A stretch of 64,000 nt of DNA from Conexibacter sp. CPCC 206217. Its GTDB lineage: Bacteria; Actinomycetota; Thermoleophilia; Solirubrobacterales; Solirubrobacteraceae. The position numbers and the translations under genes were made by a program. This document shows positions 28,171 through 36,810 of this stretch, piece by piece. Position 1 is the first letter of the stretch, and every line of letters starts with the position of its first letter. The notes under the pieces are model-generated. The model ran no database searches. It saw only the letters and a list, made by a program, of their open reading frames with translations, and was not told the DNA's origin. The stretch spans positions 248,001 through 312,000 of the forward strand of contig NZ_JAUTDO010000005.1 in NCBI RefSeq assembly GCF_030646165.1, given 5' to 3'.

Positions 28171-28602
28171 ATGCTTCGCCGTGCGTTCAAGGCCCCTGCG
28201 CTCGTCGCTGCCCTCATCCTCACCCTCGCGCTCGCCGCCTGCGGCTCCAGCGGCACCAACGTCGGCGGCGGCAACGACGCCCCCGAGACCGGTGCCGGCA
28301 CGCGTCAGGCAACCGCGTTCGATCCCCGTGACGAACCGCTCGGCTGCTTCCGGGGCAAGGGTGTCGAGGCGACGAAGGACGACCGCTACCGCGAGCGGAT
28401 CAACATCATGCCCGCGACGTCCGGCGCCTACGTGACCTTCGCCGCGACGCTCCAGGACGCTCTCAGCCGTCAGCTGCGCAACGAGTCGGACGCCGTCGGC
28501 GCCGAGGCGATCGGCCCCGCGCTGTTCACCGTCGGCGACCTCGACGACAGCGTCGCCGGCAAGGTCGAGGACTGCCTCGACGCGCGGGGCGTCAGATACT
28601 GA
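28171..28602 (+). CDS. Small lipoprotein of unknown function
   Basis: The 143-residue product has a lipoprotein signal (residues 1-24, lipobox LAAC) and a mature domain with two cysteines, PLGCFRGKG and VEDCLDARG, likely a disulfide. The domain has a short alpha/beta pattern (RINIMPATSGAYVTFAATLQ) without a recognised family. TAGCCT at 28156-28161 lies 9 bases before the ATG (leaderless). Its stop overlaps the next ATG (TGATG), so it opens the glycan operon and may help the membrane enzymes that follow. Confidence 0.75.
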   Translation: MLRRAFKAPALVAALILTLALAACGSSGTNVGGGNDAPETGAGTRQATAFDPRDEPLGCFRGKGVEATKDDRYRERINIMPATSGAYVTFAATLQDALSRQLRNESDAVGAEAIGPALFTVGDLDDSVAGKVEDCLDARGVRY

Positions 28603-29636
28603 TGACGCAGCTGCAGAAGCGCATCCTGATCGGCGTCGTCTGGCTGATTCCGATCGTCTGCGTCGTCTGGTGGGCGAGCAAGCAGGAGGCGCCGACGCTG
28701 CCGTCGGACGCCGGTGGGATCCTTGCGCTCGTCGGGGCGCTCGCGCTCTACGGCGTCGCGACGCTGATGCGCGCCGAGCGCTGGGAGCGGATCCTGCGCC
28801 GCGCCGGCGTGAAGGCCAAGCGCGCGGACGTGTACGCGCTGACGCCGATCGGCTACATGGGCAACAACGTGCTGCCCGCGCGCGGCGGCGAGCTGCTGCG
28901 CACGTTCCTGCTCGGCGCGAGAGCGCCGGACGCGACCAAGCGCACGATCCTCGGCACGATCCTCGCCGAGCGCGTGCTCGACGCGGTCGCGCTCGGGATC
29001 ATCCTCGTCGTCCTCGCCTCCAACCTGCTGAGCGAGCTGCCGGCGCCGAGCACGACGCTGCTGCTGGCCGGCGCGGTGGTGCTGGTGCTGCTGCTGATCG
29101 CGCTCGCGGTCGCGCTGCTGAAGTACCGCGAGCGGCTCTTCTTCGTGCTCGAGTCGCTGAAGCCGATGCTGCAGCCGACGAGACAGCTGCTCAGCAGCCA
29201 CGGCATCACGCTGCTGGTGCTGTCGCTCGTCGTCTGGTGCGTCGAGGCGAGCGTCTACATCGCCGTCGGCCACGCCGTCGGCATCGAGCTGGGGCTGCAG
29301 GACGGGCTCGCGGTGGTCGCGTTCACGAACGCCGCCGCGCTGATCCCCGCCGCGCCCGGCTACATCGGCACCTACGACGCGGCCGTGATCTTCGCGGTGA
29401 ATGCGGTGTCAACCGCCTCCAGAAGCGCCGTCCTGTCGTACCTGATCCTGCTGCGCTTCGTCCTCTTCGTGCCGATCACGATCGTCGGCTTCGTCGTCCT
29501 CGTCGCCCGCTACGGTGGTCTCTCACGCGTGAAGGCCGCGCGCGAGGCGGCCCGTGTCGAAGAGCGGCTCGAGCACGAAGCCGCCGCGGCCGCGCGCACC
29601 GACACGCACGCGGAAACCGCCGCGACGACCGCGTGA
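28602..29636 (+). CDS. Flippase-like membrane protein, LPG-synthase TM / UPF0104 family
   Basis: The 344-residue product matches the AglD/MprF-type transmembrane domain: about eight helices, with the conserved GYMGNNVLPARGGELLRTFL motif near residues 84-103 and AALIPAAPGYIGTYDAAVIF near 245-265. Members move or modify lipid-linked substrates. The C-terminal 35 residues are a charged Ala/Glu-rich helix in the cytoplasm. It overlaps both neighbours (TGATG before, GTGA after), showing a tight operon with the lipoprotein and the following membrane protein. Confidence 0.85.
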   Translation: MTQLQKRILIGVVWLIPIVCVVWWASKQEAPTLPSDAGGILALVGALALYGVATLMRAERWERILRRAGVKAKRADVYALTPIGYMGNNVLPARGGELLRTFLLGARAPDATKRTILGTILAERVLDAVALGIILVVLASNLLSELPAPSTTLLLAGAVVLVLLLIALAVALLKYRERLFFVLESLKPMLQPTRQLLSSHGITLLVLSLVVWCVEASVYIAVGHAVGIELGLQDGLAVVAFTNAAALIPAAPGYIGTYDAAVIFAVNAVSTASRSAVLSYLILLRFVLFVPITIVGFVVLVARYGGLSRVKAAREAARVEERLEHEAAAAARTDTHAETAATTA

Positions 29637-31186
29637 AGCCGCACCTCTCCCCCTCTGTGACTGCCTCGACCGCATCCCCCCAGTCGCCTGCGTGGCTTGC
29701 CACGCTGCAGGCCCGCCTGACGCCCAAGCCTGTGCAGGAGCGCGCCACCGACGGCCGCCTCTACACGCTGCTCGCCGTCATCGCCGTCGTCTGCGCGGCG
29801 TTCACGCTGCTGTATCCGTCGACACCGACCTACGACCCCTGGTCGTGGATCGTGTGGGGGCGCGAGATCATCCACTTCGACCTCGTCACGACCGACGGTC
29901 CGTCGTGGAAGCCGCTGACGGTCATCTTCACGACGCTGTTCGCGCCGTTCGGCAGCATCGCGCCGGACCTCTGGCTCGTCGTCGGCCGCGCCGGCGCGTT
30001 CATGGCCGTCTTCCTCGCCTTCCGGCTCGCCTGGCGGCTGACCGGCGGCTCGCTGCCGGCGCGCGCGATCGCCGGTGTGATCGCCGCGATGGCGCTGTTC
30101 ATCAGCTCGCAGTTCATCCGCAACATGACGCTCGGCAACTCCGAGGGGCTGCTGGTCGCGTTCACGCTGTGGGGGATCGAGCGACACCTCGACGGCAAGT
30201 ACCGCCAGGCCTTCTTCCTCGGCTTCCTGTCGGCACTCCTGCGCCCGGAGATCTGGCCGTTCCTCGGCCTCTACGGACTCTGGCTGATGCTGATCGACCG
30301 CGATCGCCGCACGCTCATCCTGGTGCTGACCTGCGGCGTGCTGATCCCGGTCCTGTGGCTGCTGCCGGAGTACTGGGGCTCGGGCAACTTCTGGCGCGCG
30401 GCCGACCGTGCGCAGCAGCCGAGCCCGAACAGCCCCGCGTTCGCGGAGCATCCGGCTTGGCAGGTGATCAAGAACACCTGGCCGCTGATGCTGACGCCGG
30501 TCAAGGCGGCGGCCGCGTTCGCGCTGGTCGTCGCCTGCTGGCAGTGGGTCAAGCACAGACGCGACCTCGCGGTGATATCCGTCTTCGGGCTCGCGGTGTT
30601 GTGGATCGGGCTGATCGCGCTGATGACCGAGGCCGGCTTCTCCGGCAACCCGCGCTACATCATCCTCGGCACGACGCTCATCGCCGTCGTCGGCGGCGTC
30701 GGCTTCGGCCGCGCGGTCGACATCGCGGGCGCCGTCGTCAGCCGGATCGGCAACGACGGCAACCGCAACTGGCTCGCGCTCGGCACGGGCGTGCTCGCCT
30801 GCGTCGTGCTGCTCGGCGCGACCTACCACTGGGCCGGTCCGCGCTTCCGCAGCTTCGGCAACCTCGACCGCGCGCTGCGCTACCAGGCGGAGCTGCGGAT
30901 CGACCTCAGCGACGCGCTCGACAAGGTCGGCGGCGGCGAGCGGTTCGCCTCCTGCGGCACGATGGCGACCGGCACCTACCAGGTCCCGATGGTCGCCTGG
31001 TACGTGCACAGACACACCCAGGACGTCGGCCTCGACGTGCTGCCGGGCAGAGGCTCGGCCGTCGCGTCGCGCTCGACCGGCGCTGCTCCGTGGGCGCCTC
31101 CGGGACCGTTCCCGGCGGGCTACGAGCGACTCGTCATGCAGCGCACCACGCACCTGTACTCGACCTGTCCAGCACCAGGCGCCTAG
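29633..31186 (+). CDS. GT-C-type polytopic membrane glycosyltransferase-like protein
   Basis: The 517-residue product starts with a 45-residue cytoplasmic stretch, then about ten membrane helices and a C-terminal soluble region. The first outer loop reads STPTYDPWSWIVWGREIIHF with an acidic residue where GT-C enzymes hold the catalytic Asp, and later LLRPEIWPFLGLYGLWLML is a conserved membrane segment of this group. The soluble tail (residues 430-517) has a Cys pair (FASCGTM ... YSTCPAP). It likely uses a polyprenyl-phosphate sugar. GTG start, 4-base overlap with the previous gene. Confidence 0.75.
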   Translation: MKPHLSPSVTASTASPQSPAWLATLQARLTPKPVQERATDGRLYTLLAVIAVVCAAFTLLYPSTPTYDPWSWIVWGREIIHFDLVTTDGPSWKPLTVIFTTLFAPFGSIAPDLWLVVGRAGAFMAVFLAFRLAWRLTGGSLPARAIAGVIAAMALFISSQFIRNMTLGNSEGLLVAFTLWGIERHLDGKYRQAFFLGFLSALLRPEIWPFLGLYGLWLMLIDRDRRTLILVLTCGVLIPVLWLLPEYWGSGNFWRAADRAQQPSPNSPAFAEHPAWQVIKNTWPLMLTPVKAAAAFALVVACWQWVKHRRDLAVISVFGLAVLWIGLIALMTEAGFSGNPRYIILGTTLIAVVGGVGFGRAVDIAGAVVSRIGNDGNRNWLALGTGVLACVVLLGATYHWAGPRFRSFGNLDRALRYQAELRIDLSDALDKVGGGERFASCGTMATGTYQVPMVAWYVHRHTQDVGLDVLPGRGSAVASRSTGAAPWAPPGPFPAGYERLVMQRTTHLYSTCPAPGA

Positions 31187-31211
31187 GGCCTGGGTAACCT
31201 CTCCTTCGCCG

Positions 31212-32813
31212 ATGGCCACCGTCGCAGTCCCCCGTTCTGAGCGCAGATTCGATCTGCGCGCCTCAGACGGCGTCCTCGCAGCGATCACCCTGATCGCGCT
31301 GGTCGCGCTGTCGATCTACGTGCGCACGCGCGCGATCAGCGGTTCCTTCTGGATGGACGAGGGGCTGTCGGTCGGCATCTCCTCGCACGACCTGCTCGAC
31401 ATCCCGGGCGTCCTCAGAGAGGACGGCTCGCCGCCGCTCTACTACATGGGCCTGCATGTCTGGATGGACGTCTTCGGCCGCACCGAGACGGCGGTCCACT
31501 GGTTCTCGCTGACCGCCTCGCTGCTGACGATCCCGTCGGCGATGTGGGCCGGCTGGAGCCTCTGGGGCAAGCGCGCCGGCTTCATCGGCGCGGCGCTCTG
31601 CACGCTGTCGCCGTTCCTCACCTCCTACGGCGAGGAAGCGCGCATGTACGCGCTGATGACGCTGTGGGCGCTGCTCGCCACGGCGTTCTTCCTGCACGCC
31701 TTCGTCTACCGCCGCGGCCGCCTCTACATCGCCGGCTTCGCGCTCTTCCAGACGCTGATGCTCTACACGCACGGCTGGGGGATCTTCTACGGCATCGGCG
31801 CGTTCCTGGCGTTGATCCTGATCTGGAGCCGCAGCGAGGAGAGAAGAGCGCTTGCGATCGACGGCCTGGCCGCCTTCTGCGCCGCCGCGATCCTGTTCCT
31901 GCCGTGGCTGCCGACGCTGCTGTTCCAGACTGCGCACACGGCCGCTCCGTGGGGCAGAGCGCCGCGCTTCGGCGCGCCGATCCAGATCTCGCGCGACCTG
32001 CTCGGCGGCGACCGGTCGTCGATCATCCTGCTGCTGATCGGCGGCTTCGGCCTGGCGACGGCGCTGCAGGCGCACAGAGGCCGTCGCGACGGCGAGCGGC
32101 TGTCGATCTACGTGCTCGTGCTGATGCCGGTCGTGACGCTCGCGATCGCTTGGACGCTGTCGCAGATAACGCCGGCGTGGGCGTCGCGCTACTTCGCCGT
32201 CGCGCTCGGCCCGATCCTGCTGCTGGCGGCGCTCGGCCTGGCGCGCGCGAAGACGCTCGGCATCTGCGCGCTCGCCGTGCTGATGCTGTTCTGGCTCAAC
32301 CCGAAGCCGTTCGTGGACGGCTACAAGTCCGACGTGCGCGACATCGGCGCCGAGGCCGGATCGCTGATGAGACCGAACGACATGGTGATAGTCGGCCAGC
32401 CCGAGCAGGTCCCGGTCGCCTGGTATTACATGCCCGGCGGCCTCAGATACGCCGACACCGCCGGTCCCGTCGCCGATCCCCGTCACATGGACTGGATCGA
32501 CGCGATGGACAAGTACGAAGCGGCACAGCCGCGGGAGGTCGTGCCAAGACTGCTTGATAGCCTGCAGCCCGGCCAGAAGGTCCTGTTCATGCGACCCCTC
32601 ACCGAGGGCGTCGAGAACTGGTCGGCCCCGTGGACGCAGCTCGCCCGGCGCCGCTCGGCGCAGTTCGGTGCGATCCTTGCGCAGGCCGTCAGAGACGGCG
32701 AGCTCAGAGAGCTCGCGGTCGCACCGAAGTTCTACCGCGGGGCATCGACCGTCGGCAACGTCGGGATCCTCTACGAGAAGGTGTCCGACAGACCGATGAC
32801 GCAACTCCCCTGA
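31212..32813 (+). CDS. GT39/PMT-like membrane glycosyltransferase
   Basis: The 533-residue protein has a first membrane helix (ITLIALVALSIYVRTRA) followed by ISGSFWMDEGLSVGISS, the Asp-Glu loop typical of GT39/GT83 enzymes such as ArnT and protein mannosyltransferases, then SPPLYYMGLHVWMDVFGRTE, also typical. About ten further helices and a C-terminal extracytoplasmic region follow. It should transfer a sugar from a polyprenyl-phosphate donor outside the cytoplasm. TAACCT at 31195-31200 lies 11 bases upstream of the ATG. It stands 25 bases after the preceding operon gene and 25 before the FAD enzyme. Confidence 0.85.
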   Translation: MATVAVPRSERRFDLRASDGVLAAITLIALVALSIYVRTRAISGSFWMDEGLSVGISSHDLLDIPGVLREDGSPPLYYMGLHVWMDVFGRTETAVHWFSLTASLLTIPSAMWAGWSLWGKRAGFIGAALCTLSPFLTSYGEEARMYALMTLWALLATAFFLHAFVYRRGRLYIAGFALFQTLMLYTHGWGIFYGIGAFLALILIWSRSEERRALAIDGLAAFCAAAILFLPWLPTLLFQTAHTAAPWGRAPRFGAPIQISRDLLGGDRSSIILLLIGGFGLATALQAHRGRRDGERLSIYVLVLMPVVTLAIAWTLSQITPAWASRYFAVALGPILLLAALGLARAKTLGICALAVLMLFWLNPKPFVDGYKSDVRDIGAEAGSLMRPNDMVIVGQPEQVPVAWYYMPGGLRYADTAGPVADPRHMDWIDAMDKYEAAQPREVVPRLLDSLQPGQKVLFMRPLTEGVENWSAPWTQLARRRSAQFGAILAQAVRDGELRELAVAPKFYRGASTVGNVGILYEKVSDRPMTQLP

Positions 32814-32838
32814 CACGCCGCAGAGAAGACGAACGGAT

Positions 32839-34413
32839 ATGACTGAGAACGAGACGAGAACCACCAAGCCCGCCTCCGAGGACAGCCGCCCGTACGTCGT
32901 GCTCGGCGGCGGACCCGCCGGCCTGACCGCGGGCTACCTGCTCGCCAAGCGCGGCGAGCCCGTGATCGTGCTGGAGTCGACCGACATGGTCGGCGGCATC
33001 GCCCGCACCGAGGTGCGCAGAGCGCCCGACGGCGGCGAGTACCGCTTCGACCTCGGTGGTCACCGCTTCTTCACGAAGGTCAGAGAGGTCGACGATCTCT
33101 GGCTGGAGATCATGAAGGGCGAGTTCCTGCTGCGCCCGCGCCAGTCGCGCATCTACTGGCGGCGCAAGTTCCTCCAGTACCCGCTCGAGGGCATGGACGT
33201 CATCAAGAAGCTCGGCCCGGTCGACCTCAGCAAGGCCTTCCTCTCCTACCTCTACGCGGCGATCAAGACGAAGGTCCGCCCGCAGCGAGAGGACACCTTC
33301 GAGCAGTGGGTCTCCAACCGCTTCGGCAGATTCCTCTTCACGCAGTTCTTCAAGACCTACACCGAGAAGGTGTGGGGCGTGCCGACATCGGAGCTGCGCG
33401 CCGACTGGGCCGCGCAGCGGATAAAGGGCCTGTCGTTCTTCGCGGCCGCGAAGGCCGCGTTCTTCGGCAACAAGGGCAACGAGATCAGATCGCTGATCGG
33501 CGAGTTCCACTACCCCAGATTCGGCCCCGGCCAGATGTGGGAGAGAATGCAGTCCGACATCGAGGAGCAGGGCGGCGAGGTGCGGATGAACGCGCCCGTC
33601 ACCAGAATCCTGATCGAAGACGGCAAGGCCGTCGGCGTGATCGCCGGCGGCGAGACGATCAAGGCGCGCGCCGTGATCTCCTCGCTGCCGCTCGGCGTGA
33701 CGACGAAGATCACCGATCCGGAGGCGCCCGCCGAGGTCCGCGACGCCGGTCGCAACCTGCGCTACCGCGACTTCCTCACGGTCTCGCTCGTGATCGACGG
33801 CGGTGACCTCTTCCCCGACAACTGGATCTACATCCACGAGCCGGGCGTGCAGGTCGGCCGCATCCAGAACTTCCGCTCCTGGTCGCCGTACATGGTCCCC
33901 AACGACCACGAGGCGTCGATCGGCATGGAGTACTTCTGCTTCGAGGGCGACTCGCTCTGGAACATGAACGACGAAGACCTCGTCGAGCTGGCCAAGCGCG
34001 AGCTGGGGCAGATGGGCCTCGGCGACCCGTCGAAGGTCACGATGGGCTTTGCGACTCGCGTCCACAAGGCCTACCCGGTCTACGACGAGGAGTACGCGAG
34101 AAACCTCGAGGTCGTCAAGAACTGGCTCGCCGAGACGCCGAACCTCGTCCAGGTCGGCCGCAACGGCCTGCACCGCTACAACAACTCCGACCACTCGATG
34201 CTGACGGCGATGCGCGCGGTCGACAATCTCGTCGACGGCACCAGACACGACATCTGGGGCGTCAACGCCGAGCAGGAGTACCACGAGGAGGGCGACGACT
34301 CGTCCTCCGACAAGGTCAACGGCCAGGGCGACCGCAACGCGGTCAACCCGTACCCGTACAGAGAGTCGCCGCCGCTGAACGAGCGCGAGCAGGCCGCGAA
34401 GACCTCGTCGTAG
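32839..34413 (+). CDS. FAD-dependent oxidoreductase, UDP-galactopyranose mutase/amine-oxidase superfamily
   Basis: The 524-residue product has the dinucleotide-binding motif VVLGGGPAGLTAGYLLAKRG (about residues 20-39), LESTDMVGGIARTE, and YRFDLGGHRFFTK, all typical of the Glf/protoporphyrinogen-oxidase-like group. The middle includes YTEKVWGVPTSELRADWAAQ and the end LVQVGRNGLHRYNNSDHSML. Such enzymes occur in actinobacterial glycan clusters and may isomerise or oxidise a sugar-linked substrate; the exact reaction is unclear. The last 50 residues are a hydrophilic Ser/Glu-rich extension. It closes the glycan run and is followed by a strong hairpin. Confidence 0.82.
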   Translation: MTENETRTTKPASEDSRPYVVLGGGPAGLTAGYLLAKRGEPVIVLESTDMVGGIARTEVRRAPDGGEYRFDLGGHRFFTKVREVDDLWLEIMKGEFLLRPRQSRIYWRRKFLQYPLEGMDVIKKLGPVDLSKAFLSYLYAAIKTKVRPQREDTFEQWVSNRFGRFLFTQFFKTYTEKVWGVPTSELRADWAAQRIKGLSFFAAAKAAFFGNKGNEIRSLIGEFHYPRFGPGQMWERMQSDIEEQGGEVRMNAPVTRILIEDGKAVGVIAGGETIKARAVISSLPLGVTTKITDPEAPAEVRDAGRNLRYRDFLTVSLVIDGGDLFPDNWIYIHEPGVQVGRIQNFRSWSPYMVPNDHEASIGMEYFCFEGDSLWNMNDEDLVELAKRELGQMGLGDPSKVTMGFATRVHKAYPVYDEEYARNLEVVKNWLAETPNLVQVGRNGLHRYNNSDHSMLTAMRAVDNLVDGTRHDIWGVNAEQEYHEEGDDSSSDKVNGQGDRNAVNPYPYRESPPLNEREQAAKTSS

Positions 34414-34557
34414 GCGGGCGGCCGCGCCCGGCGGCGCGCGGGATCCCCGCAGCGGGCGCGCCCCGAGCCGGCGGCGACGGAGCGCCGTCGGCGGTCTGGG
34501 CGCTGCGGCACGACTCAAGTCGTCGGCGGCGTCTGCCGATCCCGGAGGCATGGTCCG

Positions 34558-34585
34558 AGCGCCTGCGCACTCACGCGCAGGCGCT
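34558..34585 (+). terminator. Hairpin terminator of the glycan cluster
   Basis: AGCGCCTGCGC (34558-34568) and GCGCAGGCGCT (34575-34585) form a perfect 11-bp stem with a 6-base loop, followed by GGTCGTTGTCG. It sits in the 207-base gap between the FAD enzyme and the subtilase, which otherwise holds no gene. Confidence 0.7.
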
Positions 34586-34620
34586 GGTCGTTGTCGCCAC
34601 CGTCCGGAGGTCGTGCCCGC

Positions 34621-36798
34621 ATGTCCCGTCGTCTCGTCCCATCCTTGCTCCTCGCGCTGCTGGCGCTCGGCGCCGTCCCAGCGCTCGCCGGCGCGGCGAC
34701 TCCGCAGACCGTCCCCGGCGAGGTCGTCGTGCGCTTCGCCAAGGGGACCGCGACCACCGTCCAACGGCAGGCGGTCTCCGCCGCCGGTGCCGAGCGCTCG
34801 GCCGCGATCGCGCTGCCGTCCACGCGCGTGGTGCGCCTGGAGGACGGCGTCTCGCAGCGCTCGGCGATCAGCAGGCTGCAAGGGCGCGACGACGTCCTGT
34901 GGGCCGAGCCGAACTACGTCTACCACGCCGAGCGGTTGCCGGACGATCCGCGCCTGCCGCAGCTGTGGGGGTTGAGCAACAGCGGTCAGAGCGTTCCACA
35001 GGCGCTCGCGCCTGGAGACAACGGGCTGCGCGCCGGCATCCCGGGGGTCGACCTCGGCGCCGCGCGCGCCTGGGACGTGACGACCGGCTCGGCGCAGACG
35101 CTCGTCGGCGTCGTCGACACCGGCATCGCGCACCACGAGGATCTCGACGCCAACCTGCGCGTCGACCTCTCGCGTGACTTCCGCGACCCCTTCGACGACG
35201 CCGGCGACGCGACCGCGGACGCCAACGGCCACGGCACGCACGTCGCCGGCACGATCGGCGCCGTGGGCGACAACGGGATCGGCGTGGCGGGCGTCAACTG
35301 GAACGTCGGCCTGGTCGCGCTGCGAGCGCTCGACGCCGGGAGCGGCACGAGCGCTGACATCGCGGCGGCCTTCGCCTACGCCGGCGCGCTCGGGCTGCCG
35401 GTCGTCAATGCCAGCCTCGGCGGACCGGGGCGCTCGCAGGCGATCGGCGACGCGCTGCGGCTGTCGACCGGCACGCTGTTCGTCGTCGCCGCCGGCAACG
35501 ACGGCGAGGACGTCGACGGCGGCGACTCCTACCCGTGCAGATTCGAGTACGACAACGTGCTGTGCGTCGCCGCGACCGGCAACGTCGGCGACCTGTCGTG
35601 GTTCTCCAACTACGGCCGCGAGACGGTCGACGTCGGCGCGCCCGGCAGCCAGGTGCTCAGCACGGTGCCGACCTACCTGACGGCGCACGCGCTGACGATC
35701 GACGCCGCCGATTTCCCCGTCGACTGGACGACCGGGCCGGCCGGCCAGGAATGGACGGCGGTCTCCGAGCCGGACGGCGACGAGCTGGTCGGCCCCGGCG
35801 CCGGCTCGGTGCCGCCGAACCTCGACAGCTTCCTCCTCAGCAGACCGTGGAGCCTGGCCGGCAGACGCGGCTGCTCGCTGGAGGCGCAGATGAACCTCGA
35901 CCTCGGCGACCCGGAGGAGCCCAGCGGCGCCGTCGTGCTCGAACGCACGATCGACGGAGCAGGCTGGACGGAGATCGGCCGCGAGACGACGACCGCCGGC
36001 TGGCGGACCAGCTCCCTGCCGCTGCTCGCGGACGGCGCCGAGCAGGTGCGGTTGCGCATCCGGCTGGTGACTGACGACGTCGTTGCGCCCGGCCTCGGCG
36101 GCGCGCGCATCGCCACGTTGCGCGCGCGCTGCCTCGACGACGCCAGCCATGACGGCTACGCCCTCTTCAACGGCACGTCGATGGCCTCGCCGCATGTCGC
36201 CGGCGCCGCCGCGCTCCTGGTCGCCAAGGACCCCCGGCTGACGAGCGCGCAGCTGCGCGACGCGCTGACCTCGACCGTCGTGCCGGACCCCGCGCTGTTC
36301 GGGCGCACGGTGACCGGTGGGCGCGTCGACGTCGCCGCTGCGCTGGCCGCCCTCACGCCGCAACCGCAGCCGCCGGCTCCGCAGCCGCCGGCTCCGCCCG
36401 CCCCGCAGCCGCCAGCTCCGCCGGTCTCGCAGCCGCCGGCCCTGCAGCCGGGCGGCACGATCGCGACGGCGCTGCGCGCCAGCCTGCGCGTCGGCCCGCA
36501 GCGGCTCGGCCGCGGTGGGACGATCACGGCGCTGGTGGGCGTCAGCGCGCCGGCGTCGGTGCGCGCCACCGGTCGCCTCGACTGGCGCCGCGGCGGCGTG
36601 TCGCTGCGCGGCGTCCGTCGCACGCTGCGCGCCGGCGACGCGGTCCAGCTTCGCCTGCGGCTGGCGCCCCGCTCGCTGATGCGCGTCCAGCAGGCGCGCC
36701 GCGCCGGGCGCGCCGTGACCGCCGTCGTGCGGCTGCGCGTCGCGCCGCGCGGCGAGGGCAGAGCGGTCACGATCACCAGCCGCGCGCGGATCCGGTAG
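34621..36798 (+). CDS. Secreted subtilisin-like serine protease (S8) with an inserted beta domain
   Basis: The 725-residue preproprotein has a signal peptide (1-25), a fervidolysin-like N-terminal prodomain (about 30-105, GEVVVRFAKGTATTVQ ... VLWAEPNYVYHA) and an S8 catalytic domain with Asp166 (GVVDTGIAHHED), His204 (ANGHGTHVAGTIGA), Asn293 (VVAAGNDGED) and Ser520 (FNGTSMASPHVAGA). Between the Asn and Ser lies an extra domain of about 160 residues (351-512) with a beta-sandwich look (LSRPWSLAGRRGCSLEAQMN; AEQVRLRIRLVTDD) and one likely disulfide. A Pro/Gln repeat linker (about 580-615) leads to a C-terminal beta domain. ATG 34621 follows a GGAGG element 12 bases upstream. Its stop codon lies in the loop of a terminator hairpin. 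Confidence 0.92.
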   Translation: MSRRLVPSLLLALLALGAVPALAGAATPQTVPGEVVVRFAKGTATTVQRQAVSAAGAERSAAIALPSTRVVRLEDGVSQRSAISRLQGRDDVLWAEPNYVYHAERLPDDPRLPQLWGLSNSGQSVPQALAPGDNGLRAGIPGVDLGAARAWDVTTGSAQTLVGVVDTGIAHHEDLDANLRVDLSRDFRDPFDDAGDATADANGHGTHVAGTIGAVGDNGIGVAGVNWNVGLVALRALDAGSGTSADIAAAFAYAGALGLPVVNASLGGPGRSQAIGDALRLSTGTLFVVAAGNDGEDVDGGDSYPCRFEYDNVLCVAATGNVGDLSWFSNYGRETVDVGAPGSQVLSTVPTYLTAHALTIDAADFPVDWTTGPAGQEWTAVSEPDGDELVGPGAGSVPPNLDSFLLSRPWSLAGRRGCSLEAQMNLDLGDPEEPSGAVVLERTIDGAGWTEIGRETTTAGWRTSSLPLLADGAEQVRLRIRLVTDDVVAPGLGGARIATLRARCLDDASHDGYALFNGTSMASPHVAGAAALLVAKDPRLTSAQLRDALTSTVVPDPALFGRTVTGGRVDVAAALAALTPQPQPPAPQPPAPPAPQPPAPPVSQPPALQPGGTIATALRASLRVGPQRLGRGGTITALVGVSAPASVRATGRLDWRRGGVSLRGVRRTLRAGDAVQLRLRLAPRSLMRVQQARRAGRAVTAVVRLRVAPRGEGRAVTITSRARIR

Positions 36799-36810
36799 CG
36801 GATCCGCGCG
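36783..36810. terminator. Bidirectional terminator between subtilase and CoA-transferase
   Basis: CGCGCGGATCC (36783-36793) and GGATCCGCGCG (36800-36810) form a perfect 11-bp stem. The 6-base loop GGTAGC contains the subtilase stop codon, and the hairpin ends one base before the stop of the convergent CoA-transferase gene, so one structure ends both transcripts. Confidence 0.75.

Noticed and set aside
32704..36363. A 1219-codon open frame on the minus strand
   Set aside because: It runs antisense to the GT39-like, FAD oxidoreductase and subtilase genes, whose domains are clear on the plus strand. Its protein is Arg/Ala/Gly-rich with no domain, as expected for an antisense frame in GC-rich DNA.
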